A DNA stretch of 64,000 nucleotides from Paulinella micropora (GCA_019918135.1 WBZZ01002818.1:62001-126000); one strand, 5' to 3'. Shown: positions 9,508-19,449, counted from the stretch's first letter. The notes: generated by a model not told the origin, from the sequence alone. Translations and numbers: made by a program.

Positions 9508-10140
9508 ATGTCCAGCGAAAAACAACAACCTGTCCCCAATTACGCTGCCTCTGAGCTGACTTCCATCACTATCGAGGGTGCAGATGCCTGGCTGTGTGCT
9601 ACCCAGATCTTGAAGGGGCTACCCCTTGGATGTTTTTTGCGCCAGGCTGTCGAGAAAGGAACCTGCGACAACAAGGTGGAGCTTGCTAGAAACAGCTTCT
9701 TAGCCCAAAACCTGGCCATGGTAAAGCGCGAAGTTCTCGACTACCAGCCTAATCTGGTCCAAGGAATGCGACGCTCGCTAAATATCGTCATGGACATGAT
9801 AAGCTACGCGACTAAAAAGGCGGATGAAATCTCGGGTTGGAACGAGCTAAGGCCCACCCAACTACTGCCGGCCCTTGTTCTAGAGGAATCCAAACATTTG
9901 GAAAAGTCTTGTCCCGCGACGTACACTCCGCTTTCGACCGACAGGTTGAAGTGCCTGGCTTACCTTGGTTTTACGGACCTGCTGGCCATAGCCCTGGTCG
10001 ATGCTTTCTTGCCAGTCTGGCATCTCATTCGAAAGACTGCGCCGGAGTACAAGGTAAAGCTGCTTGACAAAGATATATCAGTTTTATTGGCTATTGGTGG
10101 AACGATGACGCCAATCAGTATCGTTCTCCAGAAGAAATGA
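9508..10140 (+). CDS. hypothetical 210-aa protein
   Basis: Started at the ATG at 9508 (MSSEKQQPVPNYAAS). Upstream in-frame codons are G/C-rich spacer and unlikely to be coding. Balanced, soluble composition with a segment SITIEGADAWLCATQILKG that faintly recalls the N-terminal fold of KilA-N/BRO-type DNA-binding proteins, then a helical middle and C-terminus. Its last four bases ATGA overlap the start of the next ORF, suggesting linked expression or one former gene. The DNA-binding link is weak inference. Confidence 0.6.
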   Translation: MSSEKQQPVPNYAASELTSITIEGADAWLCATQILKGLPLGCFLRQAVEKGTCDNKVELARNSFLAQNLAMVKREVLDYQPNLVQGMRRSLNIVMDMISYATKKADEISGWNELRPTQLLPALVLEESKHLEKSCPATYTPLSTDRLKCLAYLGFTDLLAIALVDAFLPVWHLIRKTAPEYKVKLLDKDISVLLAIGGTMTPISIVLQKK

Positions 10141-10451
10141 AAAATGCAGTTTGGGCTGGCAGATGCGCTGAAGAAGGCGTTGGCGTTAGCACGGTGGAAA
10201 CTCCTCTGGAGTTATTGTGTTGGATAGCAGAGAAGATCCAGGAATTGAAAAAGGTGCAACAGGAGCTGAACGTACTTGGAGCAGAGCGCGAAAACTTTCA
10301 ATTGTGCATGAAAGCGTTAGCCAATTGCCAAGCAAAACCTAAGCAAGATTTCGTCGCAGCGGCGGAGCATTTTAGGCGGCTTGTGGGCAAGAGATCTGGA
10401 CCGGACAACGCAACCAGCAGTAAAAGACAAAAGCTGTCGCCTGATTCGTAG
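10137..10451 (+). CDS. hypothetical 104-aa coiled-coil-like protein
   Basis: Begins at the ATGA shared with the preceding stop. A helical, charged middle (EKIQELKKVQQELNVLGAERENFQ) looks like a short coiled coil, and the C-terminus ends in a basic KRQKL patch resembling a nuclear-localisation signal. The layout, globular domain followed by coiled coil, resembles that of the BRO-like protein at 62-63.6 kb, so the two ORFs may together represent one such gene. That comparison is inference. Confidence 0.5.
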   Translation: MKNAVWAGRCAEEGVGVSTVETPLELLCWIAEKIQELKKVQQELNVLGAERENFQLCMKALANCQAKPKQDFVAAAEHFRRLVGKRSGPDNATSSKRQKLSPDS

Positions 10452-10596
10452 TTCGTCTGCTTTTTTTTTCTTTGTTCTACCCTGTAGCCAGCCAGTCATT
10501 ATTAAAGTTGTTGTTACAAATTTGTCGGAAGCCGGCGTGCTGCAAACTGCAAAAAAGCACGAGTTCTTTAATTTGAAAAACAGTTCTCTTCGTGTC
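10452..10596. other. convergent spacer
   Basis: AT-rich spacer with a T-run and ATTATTAAAG. No gene is seen. Confidence 0.5.
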
Positions 10597-11813
10597 TTAG
10601 ATGGTGTGCGGGCTGCCCAGGCTGTTCCGGGCCAGCCTTGTGCGCTCGCTCGCTACTTGCTCGAAGCACTGCATCGCTTCCGCGCTGCTGTCCGCAGCGC
10701 GGACAGCCGACATCCGCAGGTACACGCCCAGTTGCCAGCGCACGTTCAAACGCAAGCTATGGTTCTCGCCGCTCGCGGACAAGCGCAGCCAACGGAGTTC
10801 GTCGGCCGCAGCCGATGCGTAGAGCCCCAGATAGGTGCTCCGCCCTAGCCAGGACTGCCTCCTTCTCACACTGCTGCTGCGCGATCCCGCCTCCGCACAG
10901 CTCGCAGCTAGGGCCCGCGCAACTGAAGGATCCTCTCTGTAGCTTGTTCCATTTGACCATGTCGTCCGAAACATCGTTGTCCTTTGCGGTCACAGTGTCC
11001 AGGTGCGTCAGGGAGTCGTATTGGTCGGTCAGGAAAGAGTCGTCATCATCGTAGAAAAACACTGTCTCCTCCAGCGTAGCCGCCAGCGAGAACAGCAACA
11101 CGATATCTCTGCCCCCGAACGAACACCACGGCCCCTCGTCCGCACCGTCCCATTCGCCGCGTAGCCTGTGCCGCCAGGGCGCCAAAGAGGCACCGGCCCA
11201 GCTCGAACATAGCCACCGCTAAGAAATGGCTGGAGTCGTACGGTCTGGAGCCAAAGTGGACCCAGCCGCCCGCCTTGTCCCATTCGCCGAGGCGCAGCCC
11301 GTGCCAAAATTTCGGCAGGCCGTCGGCCTCCTCCCCACTTGTGGTAGACCAGAACAGAGACCAGGCCCGGCGCTTGTCAACCGGCAGCCCGGGCACCCCC
11401 CCGACAGGTACAGACAGCCGAGCCTGTACGCGGCCAGGTGCTGACAGTGCCCGGCGCAGGCGACCGCCCCGCGCGTAATGTTGGGCCACGCCGCGGCCCA
11501 GCACCCAGCACACGCCTAGCTCGTACAGGTCGGAGTAGTCCGGCTGGGGCAGCTGCTGCAAGAGCTCTGCGGCCTCGGCTTCCCACGCGCGGGCTTGGCG
11601 GAGGGTGGGCGAGGCGCCTTTCTTGCATACCAGGCGCAGCAGCCTGTGCGCTAGCTCCGACTGCCAAGCCGCGCGCAACTCGTCGCGCGAAGCCGTCAGA
11701 AGCGAAATGGTCATGCCACGTGTCGCGGGCCAGGCCTGCCACGGGGCAGGGTTTCTGTTTCGCAACACTCTTGGCCCGTGTGTGCCAGGGCCTGCACTGA
11801 GTGCCTGGCGCAT
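10597..11813 (-). pseudogene. Sel1-like repeat protein gene, broken
   Basis: Several adjoining frames on this strand carry Sel1-type repeat signatures: YSDLYELGVCWVLGRGVAQ, then LAAYRLGCLYLSGG-like sequence, then FELGRCLFGALA, and a C-terminal LNVRWQLGVYLRMSA. An acidic patch (YDDDDSF) sits between repeats. Sel1 repeats are alpha-helical solenoid adaptors, common in protists and in giant-virus genomes. The reading is spread over about three frames, so the gene looks broken or miscalled in homopolymers. A separate Sel1-type C-terminus lies on the other strand at 11978-12112. Confidence 0.5.
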
Positions 11814-11828
11814 TCAGGCGTTTACAGC

Positions 11829-11890
11829 AGTGTCAAGTGTAGGACTTTGTCCAGTTTTAATAAAAAAAAATTGAACTTTCTTGGCGCGCC
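11829..11890 (+). repeat. AT-rich intergenic module ending TTCTTGGCGCGCC
   Basis: GTGTCAAGTGTAGGACTTTG, then CCAGTTTTAATAAAAA, then ACTTTCTTGGCGCGCC. It contains AATAAA on this strand and lies immediately upstream of the leftward Sel1-like gene. Confidence 0.6.
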
Positions 11891-11977
11891 CCCCCGTTTT
11901 AGTTTTCAGTATCAATATTAAAACTTTGTCCAGGATTGTGTTTATCATTTTTTTTGTTAATTCTTTGCGTGCCCCAA

Positions 11978-12112
11978 GACCGCGCCACGGCCAGGGATTG
12001 GTTCACGCGAGCGGCCGCGCAGGGAGACGCCAGGGCTCTGCAGTGGCTCGCCAGGAAGAGCATGGCCCAGAATCCCGACACGCAGCCCCCGCGCCAATCG
12101 CAGACTCTGTAA
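11978..12112 (+). pseudogene. C-terminal fragment of a Sel1-like repeat gene
   Basis: A 44-codon open stretch ending in TAA reads ARDWFTRAAAQGDARALQWL, the hallmark second helix of a Sel1 repeat, followed by a polar tail. No start or upstream repeats adjoin it, so it is the 3' remnant of a gene. AAAGATTTATTAC follows the stop. Its opposite orientation to the Sel1-like gene at 10.6-11.8 kb suggests an inversion or duplication. Confidence 0.5.
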
Positions 12113-12359
12113 AAGATTTATTACGCTTCCGATGCCACCACACTAAACCCGAACGTGTATTTTGTATTAAGGAAGACGACTTGAAAAAAATAACAAAAAA
12201 AAACTTTCGAGCAAGTGAGGGAAGAGAGGCAGTGATAATTTTTTTTCCTGGAGATGTCACTGAGCGGGGCCGGCGTCCGGCGGCGGGAGCGGTGACGGCG
12301 GCTCCAGCGCAGGAGGGCAGGGAACCGTCGGGGCTGTCGGGCCGTCGCTTTCTTTTCTT

Positions 12360-12519
12360 GGGGCGGGGGGGGGGGGGGTAGGAATCGTGTGTAGCCAATG
12401 GAGCCCACTTGGTGGCAAATCGCAAAGGCCGACCTGCTGCGCCAGCCTGCCCCCGCGCTGACGGCCGGCATGATGTACACGTCGCCGTGGTCCAGCCGGA
12501 CGCTCACCTCTTTGCCCAC
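12360..12519 (-). pseudogene. C-terminal fragment of an AlkB-like 2OG-Fe(II) oxygenase
   Basis: The stretch VSVRLDHGDVYIMPAVSAG, continuing GWRSRSAFAICHQVGSIGY, matches the characteristic end of AlkB-type dioxygenases found in protists and large DNA viruses, where a hGDhYhM motif is followed by G-x-x-W and a TLRH-like strand. The iron-binding H-x-D part is not present here, and the fragment is joined upstream to the regulatory-type module at 12.5 kb. It ends in a proline run. Homology is judged by motif memory only. Confidence 0.4.
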
Positions 12520-12859
12520 CGGTTGCCTGCCAAATGAACAGGCCGTCCCGGTTGCTGCCGGGTCTGCGGGGAAATCGGATGTTTTCCCGCTGAAGAAAAA
12601 CCGCGCGCCATTTTTTTAAATTGCGCAAATGACAAGTTTTCGAATCTCCCCTTCCCTCCCCCTTTCGAAGGGGAGCGGGAGGAGAAGGGGAGAGGGGGAA
12701 AAGAACGGGGAAGGGGAAAGAACGGGGAGTAAGGAGAGCGGGGGCGAGAAAGGGGAAAGGGGGGGAGAACAGGGAGAGGGAGAGAACGGGGGCGTCTTCC
12801 TCACGGTGGCATCTTGCGCGAAGTGGACCTTTTTTCTTTCGCCCGTTTCTCGAATTAAA

Positions 12860-12871
12860 TTTGGCGCCAAA
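12860..12871. promoter_or_regulatory. E2F-like palindrome
   Basis: A perfect TTTGGCGCCAAA flanked by ATTAAA and TTGTC. Confidence 0.55.
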
Positions 12872-13137
12872 TTGTCTTGTATGTGTTTTCCCGCAAAAAG
12901 AAACGGCGCCAATTTTTTAACTTGCGCAAATGACAAGTTTTCAGATCTCCCCCCTCCCCTCCCCCTTTCGGAAGGGGAGCGGGAGGAGAAGGGGAGAGGG
13001 GGGGAAAGAACGGAGAAGGGGAAAGAACGGGGAGTAAGGAGAGCGGGGGCGAGAAAGGGGGAGGGAAGGGGAGAGAACTGGGGAGGGGGGGCGTCGTCGT
13101 CTTGCGCAAAGAGGACTTTTTCTTTGCTTGCATTAAA

Positions 13138-13149
13138 TTTGGCGCCAAA
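13138..13149. promoter_or_regulatory. E2F-like palindrome
   Basis: A perfect TTTGGCGCCAAA, again preceded by ATTAAA, in the second module. A variant TTTGCCGCCAAA stands at 15154-15165. Confidence 0.55.
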
Positions 13150-13211
13150 TTTTCCTGAGTGTGTGTTTTCCGGGAAATCTATTGCCCCTCCCCTTTATGG
13201 TGACGGGCGCA

Positions 13212-13400
13212 AGCTAACACACTCGGTCCAGCGCCGGCAGGAGTATAATCGTAGTGCACGGAGTGTCGAGTGGCGCCTTGTTTTATTTGGACACAGGAGG
13301 CTTGCCCACGCCCGCCTGCTTAGGGACAACTTGAGTTTGCAAGCTCAGTCCGAGCGGGAGAGGCGCTGTCTGGAACTCCAGGGCTTTGTACGAGAATCGG
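13212..13400 (+). pseudogene. short coding-like remnant
   Basis: About 60 codons with normal composition (RSVEWRLVLFGHRRLAHARL, then ERRCLELQGF) lie between the E2F-bearing modules and the next repeat block. No start codon or family can be assigned. Confidence 0.25.
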
Positions 13401-13424
13401 GAGCGAGAGAGGGGAGGGGAAGAG

Positions 13425-15190
13425 GGGGGGGCGCCAGGAATTTGTAGGTTTTTTTATTATTAAAACTCGACAAAGTCTTACACTTGACACTGAAAACTAA
13501 GAGAGGGGAAAGCACGATGTGCCCTTGCCCCTCCCACCCCCGTCTGAAAACGGGGAACGGGAGAGGAAAGGGGAGGAAGGGGCGCGCCAAGAATGTACAA
13601 AGAAAATGTAATTAACAAAGTCTCGACAAGGGAGAGGGGAAGAGGGGGCGACTAGTGGAAGCGTTGCATGTATGTATTTTTTTTTAGCTTCTGCGCCCTT
13701 CCCCTCCCCTTTCCTTCCCCCTTCCCCTACTCCTTGAGCCCCCCTGAGCTCAAAGTAAGGGGAAGGGGGCAAATTGGATCTTTGGATACAGAAAAAAGGG
13801 GGGGGGGCGCCCCGGCATGAGCTCAGTGGCATCTTGCTAGTTTTGTTTACTTATGCCTCTTGCTCTTTGAGCCCCCCGGGCTCAGGGGGGAGTAGAGGGG
13901 AGGGGAGGCACAAGACGAATTTAAACGAGAGAGGGGGGGGGGGCGCCATGGAGAAGGGCACCACCCCCCCCCCTTCCCCTTCCTCCGCTCCCCGTCTGTT
14001 TCTTTGGTTGTCGGGCAAAAAAAAATTCTTTTTCCTCTTCATATTTTTCATATTTTTCTGACCTTGCGCACGGCGGCCGAGCCATGGCACGGACAGGACG
14101 CCGTTGGGGGTCGTGAGGCCCCTTTCCACCTGGCACATTGACCACCGTCCATCCATCCGCCGCAGGGTCGGGCTGGGGGGAACAAGGATTGTCTTTAGTC
14201 CCTCCGTCTGAGAATCGGGAGTGGGAGTGGGAAGAGGCAGGGCGGGGGCGCGCAAAGAATGTACAAAAAAAATTATTACAAAAATCCTTGACAAAGTTTT
14301 AATCTTAGCATCGAAAACTAAGACAAGGGAGAAAGAGAGGGGGGGGGGGGGGTGTCAAGAATGTGGTAATTACGCTAAATTAAAGCTCGACAAAGGTTTA
14401 CAGCTGGCACTGAGGATCATGAGAGAGAGAGAGAGAGAGAGAAGGAAGAAGGGAAGAGGGGGGGGGGGCGCCATGGAGAAAGGCACCCCCCTCCTTGTCC
14501 ATGGCGATGGCAAAAGCAAGCAACTCAGGCTGTAGAAGCTCGACGGTCGTACATCTGGGCATTGAGAACAGGGAGCAGGAGAAGGAAGGGGGAGGGCAGG
14601 GGCACGCTAAGAATGTACAAAGAAAAATTTAATAAAATCCTTGACAAAAGTTTTAAGACGCTGAAGCGCAACTTGTACCAGCAATGTCAAAGGGGTCGAG
14701 GCAGGGTAGGGAAAGGGAACGGAGAGGAGCAGAGAAGGAGGCGTCTCCCTCCCCCCTCTCTTACGTTAACGGTGCTGGGCAGGTGCGACAGTAGGGCGGG
14801 GTCTGCTGCCCCCTTTCCTCTTGCCCCTTCTCTGCCCCTTCTCTGCCCCCTCCCCTTGCTAGTCTGTTTCTTTGGTTGTCGGGCAAAAAGAATTTCCTCG
14901 TTTCATATTTTTCGTATTTCCGCAGATCTTGCACACGGTGGCCAAGCCATGGCACCGACAGGACGCCGTCGTCGTCGGGGGTCGGGAGGCAAGAAGCAGG
15001 TTGTGTGGGGGGGGAGGGGGGGTGCCCCCCCCCCTCTTTTTTTTTCTTTTTTCTCACTTGAGCCCCCTGAGCCCGGGGGGCTCAAAGAGCAGGGAAAGGG
15101 GAGAGAAAGGGGAAGGGGGAGACTTTTTCTCTTTCCCATTTCTAGAATAGAAATTTGCCGCCAAATTTCGAGTGTGTGCTTCCCCGGAAA
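13425..15190. repeat. mosaic repeat field, third part
   Basis: Again AT-rich modules (13440, 14270, 14370), hairpins (13735 degraded, 13868-13884, 15068-15084), purine runs (GAGA at 14421-14442) and exon-like units. The unit at 14063-14172 lies on the minus strand. Near 14.92 kb a plus-strand acceptor-like tract is joined to the reverse complement of the unit. Confidence 0.75.
14063..14172 (-). repeat. exon-like unit, inverted copy
   Basis: Reverse-complement copy with the conserved AAG|GTCAGAAAAATATGAAAA edge, showing that the unit moves or rearranges in both orientations. Confidence 0.5.
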
Positions 15191-15227
15191 GAACTAGCGC
15201 CCCCTTTTTCTTGTGACACGACCCAGC

Positions 15228-15370
15228 TTTGTCTTGTCTAAGACTTTCTCGAGTTTTAATTTAAAAAAATTTAACTTTTCTCTCCCACTCCCCGTTCTCA
15301 GCGCTGAGCGTAAGACTCCCCCGTCAAGCTTTAATTCAGCGTACTCGCTTGCGCACTTTCTTGGCGCTCT
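15228..15370 (+). repeat. two AT-rich modules in tandem
   Basis: GACTTTCTCGAGTTTTAATT followed by a second copy with CAAGCTTTAATTCAGCG and ending CACTTTCTTGGCGCTC, directly beyond the 3' end of the leftward LRR gene. Confidence 0.6.
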
Positions 15371-15386
15371 TCTAGCCCCCAAGCAA

Positions 15387-16617
15387 TCAATCCGATCTGG
15401 GCAGGTCAAACAAGCAAATGACCCCGCCCCACGTCTGCAACTGTGCCAGCTGATTCAGGTCTAGCCTGGTGCCTCGCAGGTCCAGGGTAAGTGTGCCGCG
15501 AGCCAAGCCGGTGGGTAGCTCGCCCAGCCGGTGCAGCGCTTGGGCGCATTGAAAGCTCATGCCCCCGCCCGCGTCGTCGCGCAGGCACCAGCGGGTTAGT
15601 CGAGGCCAGGCGTTCCATATCTCTTGCAATAGGCGTAGCTCACAAAGCTCAGTGTTTTTCGTTAGGTTTAGCTCCACCCAGCGCATATTCTTGAATAAAC
15701 CAAAGTACTTGGACAGCGATTTCCAATCCAAGGCCCGATCAACTCGCAGCTCTCGCAGGCACGCTAGGACCGACAAGTCAGGCTGTTGGAGGCAGGCGTC
15801 CAGCACGTCGAGGCTAGGTAGGTGTAGGCTCTGGAGCTTGAGGAGCAGTGCCAGCAGCCTGGGAGGCAGGGACTCGACGCGCGTGCCACTGAGGTCCAGG
15901 CTTTCTAGGCTCGTGCTCTGGTCCCGCCGTGCTCCAAACATCAGAGCGAGAAACCTATCGTCGACGAATTTGCAGCCGTGCCAAGAAAGTTCTTTTAGCC
16001 CGACAGTCGTTTTTCGAAAAGCCTCTTCCCAAGCTAGCGCGTTTGTCGGCGGCGCAAGTGTGCAATTGACCAATCGGAGCCTCTTTTCCGTGAAAGGTTC
16101 CAGAAAATCACTAAGCACATCGGGCACGTCAGCCCCCAGAGCGAACCCCTCCAACTCTAACGCGCCCACTGTGCTGTTACGTTCATCATACACATCACAC
16201 AGCTCACCTGAATGCACTTTAGGTGTACGGCACCCCCACAAGCTACGACGCAACCGCTTGCCCCCCACGATGCAGGTCGACGGAACATACTCTGTCACCA
16301 AACGCCCTATGTCCCGAGGCAGGCCTGCCTTTGCCAAGAGGCGTGCTAGTTTGCCGTCGGCGGCGGCTCCGTTGAAGCGGATTCGAAGCGAGTAGACAGA
16401 AGCGTATTTGTAGTAGGATAAATCCAAGCCGGGCCAGCTCAGGTCCTGGCCTGAGCCAAACAAGACCACTTCCAGGTCTTCTACCTTCAATTTGCTTATG
16501 TGCCACAGCCGGCGCCCGATCCGATTGCGACGTTTGAAAGCGCGGGTTTCTAGCGTGTATTCGAGCCTGAGCCCTCTGTCTTTGACTTCGTCGTCGTCGT
16601 CGTCGGACCACCCCGTT
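15387..16617 (-). CDS. leucine-rich-repeat protein, 5' end joined to another LRR gene
   Basis: From the ATG at 16490 the frame gives 367 aa, but it stays open and protein-like to about 16617 (LEYTLETRAFKRRNRIG), so the true gene probably began further up. Leucine-rich repeats are visible in the C-terminal two-thirds: LKELSWHGCKFVDDRFLALM, LESLDLSGTRVESLPPRLL, LQSLHLPSLDVLDACL and LTLDLRGTRLDLNQL. LRR proteins of this kind act as binding platforms, often with F-box partners in ubiquitin ligases. Head-to-head with the LRR copy starting near 16619. The junction near 16.6 kb seems to be a rearrangement point. Confidence 0.65.
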
Positions 16618-16618
16618 G

Positions 16619-17513
16619 AGGGCGGGAGGGGCTCAAGGCCCTGGCCCCGCGCAGCCGCAGCTTCCCGGGCGTGACAGTGGAGCGTTTCCTTTGCGCGGAA
16701 GGGGAACCCTCCTCCCCGAAAAAGTATTACAAGATTATTCTCACCGCGGAGCAGTTAGCCTGCCTGGCCGACACCTTCCCACGCCTGCTGCACCTAGACC
16801 TTAGCGGCTTTTCGGAGTTCCACGGAGACTGGCTAAAACACTTGTCCAAACTGAAACAGCTGCAGCAGCTGGACCTCGTCCGGATGACGTCCTTCGGGCA
16901 GGACGGACTGAAGCCCCTGGCAGAGCTGCAACAGCTGTGGCGACTGAACCTCGCTGGGTGTCACGGGCTGTACGATGCGGGACTCGAAGCACTGACGCCG
17001 CTGGAGGGATTGCAAGATCTGGACCTCTCCGGCTGTGACTCGCTGGCTGGAACCGGGCTGGCGCACGTGCCAAAGCGGAGGTTGGAAGAACTAAGCCTCG
17101 CTCGTTGCTACTACATGACAGACGCCGGCCTGGAGGCCCTGAAGGGGTCGATTGAGCTACGTCGCCTGGATCTCACCGATTGTCAACAGATAACTGACGA
17201 AGGGCTAGCACACTTGCAAGGCCTGACCAAGCTACGGCACCTAAGCCTCGCCGGTTGTTTGCAGTTGACGGACGTTGGGCTGGGGCACTTGACAAAGCTG
17301 ACAAACCTGGAGCACCTGGATCTAGCACGATGTCTGCGCCCGTCGGGCGCGGGGCTGCTGGGCCTGTCACACCTGTCCGGACTAAGCTATCTAAACCTTA
17401 CTTTTTGGCGGGCCGGTGACATTCGCCGGAGGAAGCTGGCGCACTGCCATGAGACGCGGGAAGAGGTGGAAGAACTGTTCCGTGAACTTCGTGCACCCGA
17501 GCACCCTGGCTAG
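16619..17513 (+). CDS. LRR protein, copy A (LRR part only)
   Basis: The frame from ATG at 16671 gives 280 aa of AMN1/FBXL-type leucine-rich repeats: LLHLDLSGFSEF, LWRLNLAGCHGLYDAGLEAL, LQDLDLSGCDSLAGTGL, LEELSLARCYYMTDAGLEAL, LRRLDLTDCQQITDEGLAHL and LRHLSLAGCLQLTDVGLGHL. This cysteine-containing LRR class is the substrate-binding part of F-box proteins. The sequence matches copy B (36086-37222, opposite strand) almost residue for residue, apart from a six-residue length difference near residue 60, but it lacks that copy's F-box half. Homology to copy B continues some 40 bp past the stop. Confidence 0.75.
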
Positions 17514-17675
17514 TCTGGCCCTCTTCTCAACAGAACAGCGGGCGGGGCTGGCGCCCCTCCCCCACGACCTTCCGGTAGCTCTACCAGTCTCGTGGTGAGG
17601 TGACCCGCGTTGGAACCTTGGCTTAAACCCGAACAGCCAAAGGGCGGGCAGAGTTTGGGAGGTAGCGACTTCTCG

Positions 17676-17953
17676 TTACGGTGGACAGCGTGCTGCACGA
17701 CCCGCCCCTGACGGCCAGGTTCGAGCGCCTGCAGCGGTTGTTGGCGGATCTACAGGGCCCGCGTCCGGGAGATCACAGAACGCCCGAGCCTGTCCCTCCT
17801 CTACCTGCACTAGACCGGCAGACCACGGCGGCCCCGACAGCGCCGCCGAGGCAGCGGCTGGCGGGCGGCCTGTACGAGGCCGGGCCTGACACCGGCGATG
17901 GCAATTCCGAAGTGGCGTTAGCTCTGCGTGACTGTGTGGTCCTAGTAGAGTAG
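17676..17953 (+). CDS. chimeric short ORF
   Basis: About 90 codons. The first 26 (VDSVLHDPPLTARFERLQRL) match the end of the nuclease-like domain of the C2H2 fusion at 31.6-35 kb. The rest (PPRQRLAGGLYEAGPDTGDG, then VALALRDCVVL) matches the tail of the ORF at 29914-30158. It is therefore built from pieces of two genes. AATAAAAGCTGACG follows the stop, a good poly(A) signal. Whether it is expressed as protein is unknown. Confidence 0.45.
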
Positions 17954-17965
17954 ACGCAAAGTTGT

Positions 17966-17985
17966 TTAATAAAAGCTGACGGGCA
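17966..17985 (+). terminator. poly(A)-signal AATAAAAGCTGACG
   Basis: AATAAA about 15 bp beyond the stop at 17953. The matching site in the second copy is TATAAAAGCTGACG near 30176. Confidence 0.45.
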
Positions 17986-18289
17986 GCAGTTCTTCTTTGG
18001 CTTTTCTTTCGAACAACTCGGCTTGCGCCACTTGCTCTGTCGCCAGAGGCTAAGCAGGCTCCCTCCGGTCGCACACGCTGGCAGTGGTGGTTCAGGCAGA
18101 ACAGTCAGCAGCCGAAAACTGGTCGGAAGCCTCGCAGGTTAGACTAGCGACCAGTGGTAGTGATTCCATCCTGCTACTTAGTCTGGCGGAGGGGGCTGGG
18201 GCCCCTGGTCGACCACGTGAGCATCACTGCGAGGGCGTGCTTGTCCTCGAAGTACCACAGGACCTGCACCAGGCAGACACATCCGTAGT

Positions 18290-19073
18290 CTAGCTGGTGC
18301 ATGTCTTCCTTGAGCACGTCGACCCACCAGTCCGTCAGGCGCTGCAGCATGCTAACTAACTACTCGTCGTCTTTAGCCTCCCCGCCCGCGTTCTTCTCGA
18401 GCACGGCTAGCAGCCAGGCCTGTGCACACTGCAGCAAGCGCTGCTCCCTGCCCCTGCCGCGGGCTCCCGCGCACTGCGCGGCCGCGAACTTGCGCTGGAA
18501 ATCGTTGCAGTCCTGCCGGTAAAACGACTCGGCGGGCAGCTCCCAGCGCGAGCCAGGCTTTCGGCCGCTGGCCCTGGCCTCCGCGCGGAGCTTCTAGTCG
18601 TCGGCCACGGCCCGGCTCTCGCAGGGGGGCACCCAGGCCTTCATCTCTGGGAACTGTGGGGTCTCACTTTGTCTGCGTTGTTCAGAGAGATTGCGAAGGG
18701 GGGGGGGGGTGTACATTTCCTTGATAAGCACGTAGCTGCCGTACGGAAACTTGCTGAGCGCCACCGTCTGGGCCACGGGGTAGAAAGCGAAGCCCGCCAT
18801 TTGGACGCGGATGACTTTCTCTGCCTGCAAAGGGCTCGCGGTCTCGTGCGTGACGCAGAGCAAGGTCTTGCGCAGGGGCGGCGTGGCCTGGACTGTCTTG
18901 TCGTACAGGTCGTAGCTGTTCCATGCATAGCCCAGGACCACATCGCTGTCCTCGGACCGCAACTCTTCGTCGCAGGTATAAATCAGGTCTCCCTCCCGGA
19001 TAGTGCAGTGCGAGCCCAGCACTGGCCTAACTTCCACGTACTGCGCTGCTTGCGGAGTCCACGTGATCTCCAT
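18290..19073 (-). pseudogene. MEITW-type unknown gene, copy A, broken
   Basis: Starts MEITWTPQAAQYVEV and is nearly identical to the whole copy at 30458-31234. Features include an early EGDLIYTCDEEL segment, a hydrophobic strand-rich middle (MAGFAFYPVAQTVAL) and a basic, helical C-terminal half. No family recognised. The start overlaps the end of the RPB10-like gene, as in the other copy. Compared with copy B this one looks broken, about one break. Confidence 0.55.
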
Positions 19074-19287
19074 GGCGGGCTGCTCGCTGGAGGGCGCGCC
19101 TCACGACCTCCTCTCGACCACAGTCCTTGGCACCTAGTAGCTTGCGGCGGCAGCACGCTAGCAGCAGGCCCAGCGCGTCCAGTGCCTCGGCCGAGGTATA
19201 GTGTTCGGCTTTAAGAGCTTGGTAGGCGGGTACCAGGCAGCCTAGCGGTTTGTGGCACGAGGTGCAGTTGTACGGCAGGCTCGCCAT
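19027..19287 (-). CDS. RPB10-like RNA polymerase subunit, copy A
   Basis: 86 aa from ATG at 19287. It has the RPB10 signature: an N-terminal C8-x2-C11 pair (YNCTSCHKPLG), the helix AYQALKAEHYTSAEALDALGL and the paired cysteines C45-C46 in ACCRRKLLG. Cellular RPB10 is a 65-80-residue zinc protein that anchors the RPB3/RPB11 platform. Large DNA viruses with their own polymerase also encode it. The C-terminal tail is longer than usual and basic. It differs from copy B at two residues only. It lies between the primase and the MEITW gene on the same strand, overlapping the latter by 47 nt. Confidence 0.75.
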   Translation of the reverse strand: MASLPYNCTSCHKPLGCLVPAYQALKAEHYTSAEALDALGLLLACCRRKLLGAKDCGREEVVRRALQRAARHGDHVDSASSAVRGS

Positions 19288-19449
19288 CCGCGGGAGGAAG
19301 CGAGGCGAGCTCTGTGCGAGGGGGGGGGGGGGGGGGGGCTCCGGGAGGGGGGCGGGGCGGCCAGGGGAGGCAAGAGAGCGGCGGGGGCGAGGGGAGGGGC
19401 CGGCCGGGCACACCGTCCGGAGGCAGGCAGTGGCTGCCGGGCCTGGGCC

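Larger units (their letters stand above)
12520..13200. repeat. two tandem regulatory-type modules with purine-rich arrays
   Basis: Two copies (about 12600-12900 and 12903-13180) of a block related to that at 1.5-2.4 kb: TTGCGCAAATGACAAGTTTTC, a GGGGAGCGGGAGGAG purine array, GCGTCTTCCTCACGG, an E2F-like palindrome, and GTGTGTTTTCC. Period about 280 bp. Confidence 0.75.
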
